This document shows, piece after piece, positions 1-6,372 of a stretch of 12,712 nucleotides of DNA (position 1 is the stretch's first letter; every line of letters starts with the position of its first letter). The notes beneath the pieces are model-generated. The model searched no databases, was not told the DNA's origin, and worked only from the letters and a program-made list of their open reading frames with translations. Origin of the DNA: Paracoccaceae bacterium. GTDB taxonomy: Bacteria; Pseudomonadota; Alphaproteobacteria; Rhodobacterales; Rhodobacteraceae. The translations under genes were made by a program, and so were the position numbers. The stretch covers positions 1 through 12,712 of the forward strand of contig JAKITE010000084.1 in the NCBI GenBank assembly GCA_021648225.1, read 5' to 3'.

Positions 1-1158
1 GAGCCGGAAGATGACGGGGCGAATATTTTAGCTGATATGGCAGAAGCCACACCTGAGGAACAGGAACCGGAGGATCAAAGCGACGACATTTTGGCGGAAC
101 TTGCCGGTGATGCACCCGAAGACGACGCGCCGGAAGAAGACATTCTTGCGGATTTGAGTTTTGATGAAGTTGAGGAAGAACCCGAGGATAACAGCGACGA
201 TATTTTGGCAGGGCTAGCAGAAGATGCCTCCGACGAACCCGAAGCGGATGTTGATGTTCTGGCGGACTTGACCTTTGACGAAGTTGAAGAAGAGCCGGAA
301 GATAACAGTGATGATATTCTTGCCGGTCTGGATTTGGGCCTTGACGCGGAAGACGAAGACAATAGCGACGACATTTTGGCTGATCTGGCCGAAGACTTGC
401 CGGAAGAAGAACCGGAAGCAGACGTGCTTGGCGACCTGACATTTGACGCGGTTGAAGACGAGGTTGAGGATGACAGCGATGATATTCTGGCTGATCTGAC
501 CTTTGAGGAAACTGAAGGAATCCCAGAAGATGATAGCGATGACATCCTTGCTGGGTTGGGTTTGGACGCGGATGAAGCTGATACTGAAACCGCAGATCAA
601 AACGATGAAATTCTGGCCGGGCTTGCTGATCTGGATACGGTTGATGAAACCCCCAGCGATGATGATCTGGACGCCATGTTGGCAGCGGTTACCGATGACA
701 CAGCCGAGGATGCACCAGAGCAAAGCATGGATGATTTGCTTGGTGATCTTGGGCTTGACGACGATGATATGGATGATGAAACCGAAGATGTTTCCACCGA
801 TGATCTGGCGGCAATGTTGGCGGATTCCGAGAGTGACCTGCCGGAAGCCTCTGATGAACCCGATGATCTAGATATGGATGATCTTTTGGGTGATGCCGAC
901 ACCAGCCTTGATGTAAGCGATCTTGATGATCTGATGGTCGATAGCGAAGACGATTTTGACGATCTGTTAACCGGTGACGACGATGATCTGGGTGATTTGC
1001 TTAGCGGTGATGATGGCGATGATTTGGCAGGTCTGCTTGGCGATGATGACGATGATCTGGATGCGTTGCTGGATAATGACAGCGATGATGATCTTGATGC
1101 CTTGCTTGGCGAAGATGATGACCTTGATCTTGACGATCTGCTGGAAGACGACACCACC
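1..1158 (+). repeat. Acidic D/E-rich repeat arm of the sheath-type protein
   Basis: This region encodes degenerate protein repeats with almost no basic residues. Type A has the core E-P-E-D-x-S-D-D-I-L-A-x-L, seen at 64-102, 178-216 and 292-330, with variants at 1-39 and near 520-558. A longer 26-residue unit, D-(I/V)-L-(A/G)-D-L-(S/T)-F-D-x-V-E then E-D-x-S-D-D-I-L-A-x-L, occurs at 139-216, 253-330 and 421-498. Type B, from about 880 to 1150, is an aspartate-rich D-D-L-D-x-L-L-G pattern. The copies differ at many synonymous sites, so they look old and selected at protein level rather than freshly duplicated. The array continues past the left edge. No such arm is known to me in canonical TssB or TssC. 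Confidence 0.85.
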
Positions 1159-2979
1159 GAAACGGAGAAAACCCCTGTGGCAAAACCTAAAAAATCTGCT
1201 TTCCAGCCGAATTTTGGCAGCATGTCTGCCCCCAAAGTGCAGGATGAGGCCGGGTCTCGGCGTAAATTCCGCATTGCCGTGCTGGGCGATTTTTCGGGGC
1301 GGGGAAACAAGGGCAATCTTGAAACCGGCGCTGATCTGGCAAAACGCAAAGGGTATTTGCTTGATTTTGACACGATGGAAGATGTCATCATGCGGTTTCG
1401 AACCACGCTAACCTTGCCGCTGGGTAATGATGGCACGGCTGTTGAGGTGGAGTTGAACGAGCTGGATGATCTGCACCCAGATGAGTTGTTTGAAAATGTG
1501 GAGATGTTCAACGAGCTGTCAATGCTGCGCCGTGATCTGGTATCGGGGCGCAATCTGGATGCCGCGATTGCCAAAATGCAGGGCTGGGGCAGTGAATTTG
1601 GTGATTTTCGCGCTAAAAGCAACAAACGCGCCAAAGGCAGTGCTGCGCCTGCCGACCTGCGATTAAGCGAATTTCAAAACCTGATTGGCGACAGCACCCC
1701 AACGCTGGAGGCCAGCGCGGCCGGGGATTTGATCAGCCGTATTATCGGCCCGCATATCGTTGCCGCCAAAGACACCGGCACCGAGGAAATGATTGCGGCC
1801 GTGGATGCGGCATTATCCACCGCCATGAGCAGCGTGTTGCATCACCCCGATTTCCAAACGGTCGAGGCTGGTTGGCGTGCCATTGAATTGCTGGGCCGCC
1901 GCATCGAGGCCAGCGCCAGCCTTGAAGTTGTGGTTTACGATATGTCGGTTGAGGAATTCGCCGCTGATCTGGCAGGGGTCGAAGACATGGCCCAAACCGG
2001 CCTCTATGATATGTTGGTTGAAAAGCCGCGTATGGATGAAAGCGGCGGGCCGTTTGCTGCGGTATTTGGCTTATATACATGGGAAGAAACCCCGCCCCAC
2101 GCCGAAATTCTGGCGCGCATGGCACGAATTTGTGCCAATATGGACGCACCGTTTGTTTCAGCCATGTCGACTGCATTTATGGGCGTCAAGCCCGAAGATC
2201 GCCATAAGCTGGTGCAGGATACCTGGGGTGCATTGCGCGAAATGCCCGAGGCCAAATATCTGGGCCTTGCCACGCCACGGTTTTTATTGCGCATGCCATA
2301 TGGCAAAAAAACCGAGCCGGTGGACCGGTTTGATTATGAAGAATTCAACGTGCAGGACGGCATGCGCTCTATGTTGATGGCCAATCCGGCCACGCTGGTT
2401 GCGGTGCTGCTGGGGGAAACATTGGCACGCCAAGGCAAAGATATGAGCCTTGGCAGCATTCTGTCGCTGGACGATATGCCGTTTCATTATATGACTGATC
2501 AATACGGGGATCAGGTGGCGTTGCCCTGCACCGAACGCCTGTTAAACGTGCGCACCAGTGCGGAGGTGATTGCGCGGGGCTATATGCCTGTGATTTCGGT
2601 TCAGGGGCAGAATATGGTCAAGCTTGGATCATTTCAGGCAGTTGGCGGCGGTGAATTGCTAGGGATTTGGTCTGGTGACGGGGCCAAACAATTATCCAGC
2701 GGTTCGGTGCGCATGAAAACCTCGGTCGGGTTTGCGGCGGGGGCCAAAAAACCGGCAACCCCGGCAGCGACCCCTGCGGTTGATGGCACCGGTGATGATC
2801 TGGACTTGGGTGATGACGATTTTGATCTGGATATGGATTTGGGTAGTGATGATCTTGATCTTGGTGGCGATGATGATCTGGATGATCTATTGTCGGGATT
2901 TGGCGATGACGATGATTTGGACCTTGGGGATGATGACGATATGGATGATGATCTGGCTGCCTTATTGGGGGATCTGTAA
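1..2979 (+). CDS. T6SS sheath-type protein: TssB-like plus TssC-like composite with acidic repeat arms (5' partial)
   Basis: The reading frame is open from base 1 (codons E-P-E-D-D-G-A-N-I-L-A-D come before the first ATG at 37), so the gene starts upstream and that ATG is only an internal repeat residue. Numbering from window codon 1: residues 1 to about 395 are a very acidic repeat arm. A TssB/VipA-like segment covers about 420-525, with RKFRIAVLGDFSGR at 421-434, D-F-D-T-M-E-D at 455-461 and LDDLHPDELFENVEMFNEL from 488. A TssC/VipB-like core covers about 560-885, with LHHPDFQTVEAGWRAIELL from 613 and YLGLATPRFLLRMPYGKKT from 753. An acidic tail covers about 932-992. In known systems TssB and TssC are separate proteins that polymerise into the cytosolic contractile sheath; here both signatures lie in one chain. 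The usual C-terminal TssC region with an R-F-A-H-Y-like motif is not visible after G-Y-M-P-V (860). It may be a true sheath subunit, or an accessory paralogue working beside a canonical pair. The sheath-family call is firm; the role is inferred. Confidence 0.85.
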   Translation, partial: EPEDDGANILADMAEATPEEQEPEDQSDDILAELAGDAPEDDAPEEDILADLSFDEVEEEPEDNSDDILAGLAEDASDEPEADVDVLADLTFDEVEEEPEDNSDDILAGLDLGLDAEDEDNSDDILADLAEDLPEEEPEADVLGDLTFDAVEDEVEDDSDDILADLTFEETEGIPEDDSDDILAGLGLDADEADTETADQNDEILAGLADLDTVDETPSDDDLDAMLAAVTDDTAEDAPEQSMDDLLGDLGLDDDDMDDETEDVSTDDLAAMLADSESDLPEASDEPDDLDMDDLLGDADTSLDVSDLDDLMVDSEDDFDDLLTGDDDDLGDLLSGDDGDDLAGLLGDDDDDLDALLDNDSDDDLDALLGEDDDLDLDDLLEDDTTETEKTPVAKPKKSAFQPNFGSMSAPKVQDEAGSRRKFRIAVLGDFSGRGNKGNLETGADLAKRKGYLLDFDTMEDVIMRFRTTLTLPLGNDGTAVEVELNELDDLHPDELFENVEMFNELSMLRRDLVSGRNLDAAIAKMQGWGSEFGDFRAKSNKRAKGSAAPADLRLSEFQNLIGDSTPTLEASAAGDLISRIIGPHIVAAKDTGTEEMIAAVDAALSTAMSSVLHHPDFQTVEAGWRAIELLGRRIEASASLEVVVYDMSVEEFAADLAGVEDMAQTGLYDMLVEKPRMDESGGPFAAVFGLYTWEETPPHAEILARMARICANMDAPFVSAMSTAFMGVKPEDRHKLVQDTWGALREMPEAKYLGLATPRFLLRMPYGKKTEPVDRFDYEEFNVQDGMRSMLMANPATLVAVLLGETLARQGKDMSLGSILSLDDMPFHYMTDQYGDQVALPCTERLLNVRTSAEVIARGYMPVISVQGQNMVKLGSFQAVGGGELLGIWSGDGAKQLSSGSVRMKTSVGFAAGAKKPATPAATPAVDGTGDDLDLGDDDFDLDMDLGSDDLDLGGDDDLDDLLSGFGDDDDLDLGDDDDMDDDLAALLGDL
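2794..2976 (+). repeat. C-terminal acidic repeat tail of the sheath-type protein
   Basis: The last 61 codons alternate aspartate runs with single leucine, glycine or methionine residues (D-D-L-D-L-G-D-D-D-F, D-D-L-D-D-L-L-S-G-F-G, then D-D-L-A-A-L-L-G-D-L at the end). The pattern repeats the type B units found near 960-1150 at the other end of the same protein. It follows an alanine/proline/threonine linker (about 2743-2793) that separates it from the folded core. Confidence 0.85.
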
Positions 2980-3242
2980 TGACGAATGACAAAGAATCTG
3001 GTATATTGCTGCTGGCTTGTGATGACAGCTATTGGATTTTAGAAGGAGAGGATTATCTTAGTGCTATGTTATCGGATGAGGAATATTACCCGAAACCGGT
3101 GCGGATGATTAATTATCAATCATCTTACGATCTACAAATAGATTTGCCGGAAGGTATTTTTACCGGAAATCTATGGGGTATTAACCCGCTTATTATTGAA
3201 CGCCTTCGCAGGCTTAAAGACATTATTGAAGAACAGAAGTGA
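2979..3242 (+). CDS. Small hypothetical protein (87 aa) between the sheath-type gene and vgrG
   Basis: The ATG overlaps the upstream TAA by one base (TAATG), and a GGGGGA stretch at 2967-2972 lies six bases before it, so the gene is probably translationally coupled to the sheath-type gene. I do not recognise the family. The protein is acidic overall. It begins M-T-N-D-K-E-S-G and has a short hydrophobic strand I-L-L-L-A-C near residues 9-14, a tyrosine/aspartate-rich centre (D-E-E-Y-Y-P-K-P) and a charged helix at the end (I-I-E-R-L-R-R-L-K-D-I-I-E-E). No signal peptide or membrane segment is visible. Hand counting gives about 39% GC, well below most neighbours. The place just before vgrG would suit a spike-loading or cargo-related factor, but that is only context. 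Confidence 0.7.
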   Translation: MTNDKESGILLLACDDSYWILEGEDYLSAMLSDEEYYPKPVRMINYQSSYDLQIDLPEGIFTGNLWGINPLIIERLRRLKDIIEEQK

Positions 3243-3265
3243 TTTTGAAAATTCAACATTTTACG

Positions 3266-3273
3266 AAAGGAGG
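3266..3273 (+). promoter_or_regulatory. Strong ribosome binding site of vgrG
   Basis: AAAGGAGG, followed by T, sits five bases before the ATG at 3279. It is a near-perfect complement of the 16S rRNA 3' end and the strongest such site in the window. It fixes the vgrG start and suggests vgrG is translated independently of the upstream small ORF. Confidence 0.8.
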
Positions 3274-3278
3274 TTGCT

Positions 3279-5384
3279 ATGGCTGATGCTGTCCAGGAAA
3301 ACAGAAAACTAAAGTTAAAAGGCCCGCTCGACCCCAAGAAAATGATACTTGTCAGGGCGGATATTTCCGAAGGTCTGTCAATGTTGACCGAAACCGATAT
3401 TCAATTTGTTTCCCCCGACCATGATCTTAAACTGAAAGATATTGTTGGCCAGAAAATGTCTCTGGAAATCGAGGACGAAGAAGAAAACACCCGCCATTGG
3501 CACGGGCATTGCGTTTCTTGCGCTTATGAAGGAAAATTTGGGTCGCAGGCGCTGTTTCGTGCCGAGGTGCGGCCATGGTTCTGGTTTTTGACCTTGCATG
3601 CGGATTGCCGGATTTTTCAGGAACTATCCGCGCTGGACGTTATCAAACTAATCTTTGGCGATCGGGGGTTTTCCGATTTTCAGGATAAAACCTCGTCGAG
3701 CTTTGTGACCCGTGAATATCTGGTGCAATATCGCGAAACCGATTACGATTTTATTTGCCGTCTCATGGAAGAAGAGGGAATGTATTTTTACTTTACCCAT
3801 GACAATTCCAAAGAAACGCTGGTGATTGCGGATGGGGCCGGGTCGCATTCGGCATTGACACAGGCTGCAACCATTGAATTTCATTTCCGTGAAAAAGAAT
3901 ACAAACGTGACTCCGATCATATCTATGAATGGAAATCCAGCGAGCGGGTAAACACCGGCAAAGTATCCCTGACCGATTATGATTTCACCAAACCGACAAC
4001 CGATCTAAAGGCCAATACAACCATTGCCAAAGGCCAGCATAACCATAAAGAAATCGAGGTTTACGATTACCCTGGCATTCATACCACAGCGGATGATGGC
4101 AAAACCCGCACCCGCATTCGTGCCGAAGCCTATGCAGCGGCGTATAAACGCACTTGGGGTAAATGTAATGTGCGTAATATGGCTGCTGGCGGCACGTTTC
4201 GGTTAAAAGAACACCCGCGCTCGGACCTGAACAAAGAATATCTGGTGCTGTCAGCCACCCATAAATTGCAAATCGAAACCGACGAAGACAAAGAAAATGT
4301 CACCAGCGGTCGTGATGGCAGCAATAATAATCGCAACAATGTTGATAGCGACAAAAAAGACAGCTACGAATCCGAATTTTCGGTTCAGCTAAAGTCAGAA
4401 CCGTTTCGTGCGCCGCTTGAAACAGCTAAGCCGATTATTTCGGGTATTCAAACAGCGGTGGTGACAGGCCCGAGTGGCGAAGAAATATATACCGATGAAT
4501 ATGGCCGTATCAAAGTCCAGTTCCATTGGGACCGTGTCGGTAAAAAAGATGAAAAAACCACCTGTTTTATTCGCGTTAGCCAAACCATATCGGGGCAAAG
4601 CTGGGGGGCTTTTCATATTCCCCGGATTGGTCAGGAAGTCGTTGTTCAGTTCGAAGAAGGTAATCCCGACCGGCCAATTGTTACCGGCATGTTATACCAT
4701 GATACCAAAAAACACCCGTTTGAGCTTCCAACCAATAAAACCCAGCATGGTCTAAAAACCAATTCCACCAAAGGCGGCGGCGGTTTTCATGAGCTGGTTT
4801 TTGAAGATAAAAAAGACGAAGAATTTGTGCGCTTCCAGTCTGAAAAAGACTATATGGCGATCATTAAAAACAACGCCGAGATTTCCATCGGGTTTGAAAA
4901 AACCGATCCGGGGGATTTTACCCAAAAGATTTACGCCAATAAAACCGAAGAAATCGAAACCGGCGATCATACGTTTACGATTAAAGAAGGCAGTGAAATC
5001 AACACCATTGAAACTGACCGTAAGTCCACGATCAACAATGATGAAGAAGTCACCATTGCCAATAACAAAACCGATGACATTGGCGTTGATTATAAAATCG
5101 ACGTTGGCAGCAATCTGGAGATCGAGGCTGGCACCAGCATTAAATTAACGGTTGGCAGTTCGGTTATTGAAATAACCTCAAGCGAAATTTCGATTAAATC
5201 CGGAACCATAAGCATTGAATCAACCGGCACAATGGACCTTAAGGCTTCGGGGGCTGCGACCGTTAAAACCAACGCGGCGCTGAAACTCGAAGGCTCGACC
5301 TTTAAGCTAAAAGGCAGCGGCAAAGGCGATGTTGACGGCGGCGGAATGCTGAACGTCAAAGGCGGCATTGTTAAGATAAACTAG
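3279..5384 (+). CDS. vgrG: VgrG (TssI) T6SS spike protein
   Basis: A 701-residue VgrG, the homotrimeric spike that sits on the Hcp tube and is pushed into target cells. Residues about 20-375 match the gp27-like part, with R-A-E-V-R-P-W-F-W-F-L-T near 96-107 and Y-R-E-T-D-Y-D-F-I-C-R-L-M-E-E-E-G-M-Y-F-Y-F in the second half, a VgrG hallmark. The gp5-like OB domain starts near 388 (S-G-I-Q-T-A-V-V-T-G-P) and includes D-E-Y-G-R-I-K-V-Q-F-H-W-D and Q-S-W-G-A-F-H-I-P-R-I-G-Q-E-V. The rest is a beta-rich needle of I/S/T/G repeats that ends in M-L-N-V-K-G-G-I-V-K-I-N, the usual PAAR-binding tip. Nothing follows the needle, so this is a non-evolved VgrG without a fused effector. About 19 residues precede the conserved fold. 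Parts of the gene are AT-rich; 4801-4860 is about 37% GC by hand count. Confidence 0.97.
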   Translation: MADAVQENRKLKLKGPLDPKKMILVRADISEGLSMLTETDIQFVSPDHDLKLKDIVGQKMSLEIEDEEENTRHWHGHCVSCAYEGKFGSQALFRAEVRPWFWFLTLHADCRIFQELSALDVIKLIFGDRGFSDFQDKTSSSFVTREYLVQYRETDYDFICRLMEEEGMYFYFTHDNSKETLVIADGAGSHSALTQAATIEFHFREKEYKRDSDHIYEWKSSERVNTGKVSLTDYDFTKPTTDLKANTTIAKGQHNHKEIEVYDYPGIHTTADDGKTRTRIRAEAYAAAYKRTWGKCNVRNMAAGGTFRLKEHPRSDLNKEYLVLSATHKLQIETDEDKENVTSGRDGSNNNRNNVDSDKKDSYESEFSVQLKSEPFRAPLETAKPIISGIQTAVVTGPSGEEIYTDEYGRIKVQFHWDRVGKKDEKTTCFIRVSQTISGQSWGAFHIPRIGQEVVVQFEEGNPDRPIVTGMLYHDTKKHPFELPTNKTQHGLKTNSTKGGGGFHELVFEDKKDEEFVRFQSEKDYMAIIKNNAEISIGFEKTDPGDFTQKIYANKTEEIETGDHTFTIKEGSEINTIETDRKSTINNDEEVTIANNKTDDIGVDYKIDVGSNLEIEAGTSIKLTVGSSVIEITSSEISIKSGTISIESTGTMDLKASGAATVKTNAALKLEGSTFKLKGSGKGDVDGGGMLNVKGGIVKIN

Positions 5385-5394
5385 GGAGGATGAT

Positions 5395-6006
5395 ATGAAT
5401 AATAAGTCAGCCTTCACAGGCTTAATCAAACTGGAAAAACGCTCTGCCGGAGAGGTGGTGCGTTTGGGAAAGGTGAAATTCCCTTTCCGGCCGCAAACAA
5501 AAAACGACGACCCGGTGGTAAAGCTGATCGAAGAACTGGTGGCGCAAAACTTGCTGATGGATGCGCTCAAAATTCTGGCGCTGGCATTGCCACCGCGCGA
5601 AGGCATCTGGTGGGGCTGTCTGGCAGCGCGCGATACAACCATGAAAGACGGCAAAAAAACCAAAGCATTGGAAGCAGCCGAGGCTTGGGTGTTTAAACCT
5701 AGTCAGGAAACCAAAAAGGCAGCGGAGAAACTGGCGCAGGAACCGGGGGATTCCGATGTCGAAATGGCCGAGGCGGCGTTTAACGTGCCTTTGCCGGATG
5801 ACGAAGAACCGCCAATGGCGCCGCCGCAACTGGTTGGGCTATTGATATTTTCGGTTCAGCTGGAATCCTTTTTCAGCCATAAACTGCCCGAAGACATCAA
5901 CCGACAAGGGCAACTATTGCTGGCGCGCGGCTTGGATGTGGCCAAAGGCGGCAATGGCCAAATTGGCGAAGAAGCGGAAAACAATGCGGAGGCTCCCATT
6001 GGATAA
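5395..6006 (+). CDS. Conserved-looking T6SS-associated protein of unknown function (203 aa)
   Basis: The start is supported by GGGAGGA at 5384-5390, four bases before the ATG, and lies 10 nt after vgrG. The protein has no signal peptide and no clear membrane segment, so it is probably cytosolic. An N-terminal basic part (residues 10-35) is followed by a helical stretch with L-I-E-E-L-V-A-Q-N-L-L-M-D-A-L-K at 44-59 and the distinctive A-L-P-P-R-E-G-I-W-W-G-C-L-A-A-R at 64-79. Next come an A/E/K-rich helical region with A-W-V-F-K-P-S, an acidic proline-rich linker (D-D-E-E-P-P-M-A-P-P) and a C-terminal hydrophobic helix region (Q-L-V-G-L-L-I-F-S-V-Q-L-E-S-F-F-S). From memory it resembles T6SS-linked proteins named DUF6931, but I cannot confirm this. 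Lying between vgrG and PAAR, it could be an adaptor or chaperone for the spike; that is inference. Confidence 0.85.
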   Translation: MNNKSAFTGLIKLEKRSAGEVVRLGKVKFPFRPQTKNDDPVVKLIEELVAQNLLMDALKILALALPPREGIWWGCLAARDTTMKDGKKTKALEAAEAWVFKPSQETKKAAEKLAQEPGDSDVEMAEAAFNVPLPDDEEPPMAPPQLVGLLIFSVQLESFFSHKLPEDINRQGQLLLARGLDVAKGGNGQIGEEAENNAEAPIG

Positions 6007-6068
6007 ATCGAAAAATATGGGTATCATGGCTAAGCCTTTGATTCTTTGGCATATGGATTGGAACTGGG
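6007..6068 (+). other. 62-nt intergenic spacer before the PAAR gene
   Basis: This is the longest gap in the window. It is AT-rich in its middle and has only a 3-bp GGC/GCC hairpin near 6028-6036 followed by scattered thymines. No good -35/-10 pair and no convincing terminator is visible, so I read it as an untranslated spacer inside the operon. Confidence 0.5.
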
Positions 6069-6362
6069 ATGGGTAAACCTGCTGCGCGAATTGGTGATAT
6101 GCATGTCTGCCCCATGACCACAGGGCCGGTTCCCCATGTTGGCGGGCCAATCTTGCCACCCGGGGCCATGACTGTTCTGATTGGCGGCCCACCTGCGGCC
6201 AATGCTGGTGGCATGGCGGTTTGCGTTGGTCCGCCCGATACGTTGCTGCCCGGCTCGGGAACCGTTATGATCGGTGGCAAACCAGCGGTTCGGATGGGCG
6301 ACAGCACCGCCCATGGCGGCAAGGTTGTTCTGGGGTGTTTTCAAGTCATGATCGGAGGCTGA
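6069..6362 (+). CDS. PAAR-domain spike tip protein
   Basis: A 97-residue single-domain PAAR protein, the conical, metal-bound tip that caps the VgrG trimer. It begins G-K-P-A-A-R-I-G-D-M-H-V-C-P, has the glycine/proline-rich P-V-P-H-V-G-G-P-I-L-P-P-G-A and G-T-V-M-I-G-G-K-P-A-V-R-M-G-D-S-T, and ends A-H-G-G-K-V-V-L-G-C-F-Q-V-M-I-G-G. Candidate metal ligands by family analogy are H12, C14 or H23, H82 and C90. It spans the usual length of a stand-alone PAAR and has no N- or C-terminal effector extension. An in-frame stop at 6039-6041 limits any earlier start. The Shine-Dalgarno match is weak (G-rich bases just before the ATG). The FHA gene follows after 10 nt. Confidence 0.95.
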   Translation: MGKPAARIGDMHVCPMTTGPVPHVGGPILPPGAMTVLIGGPPAANAGGMAVCVGPPDTLLPGSGTVMIGGKPAVRMGDSTAHGGKVVLGCFQVMIGG

Positions 6363-6372
6363 AAAGCACATA

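Noticed and set aside
37..39. ATG at 37 as the start of the first CDS
   Set aside because: The same frame is open and codes for the same repeat pattern from base 1, and no ribosome binding site precedes this ATG. The true start is upstream.
597..1634. 345-residue antisense ORF (and similar ones at 75-545 and 214-723)
   Set aside because: Serine/arginine-rich shadow of the D/E/L repeat codons on the other strand. It has no recognisable domain, and the sense frame explains the region.
3243..3278. Promoter in front of vgrG (TTGAAA at 3245-3250)
   Set aside because: No -10-like hexamer exists at the right spacing; the site there is the ribosome binding site.
3279..5384. Evolved VgrG with a fused effector
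   Set aside because: The chain ends exactly at the usual K-G-G-I-V-K-I-N needle tip; there is no extra domain.
6028..6042. Terminator or promoter in the spacer before PAAR
   Set aside because: Only a 3-bp stem and interrupted thymines; no paired promoter boxes.
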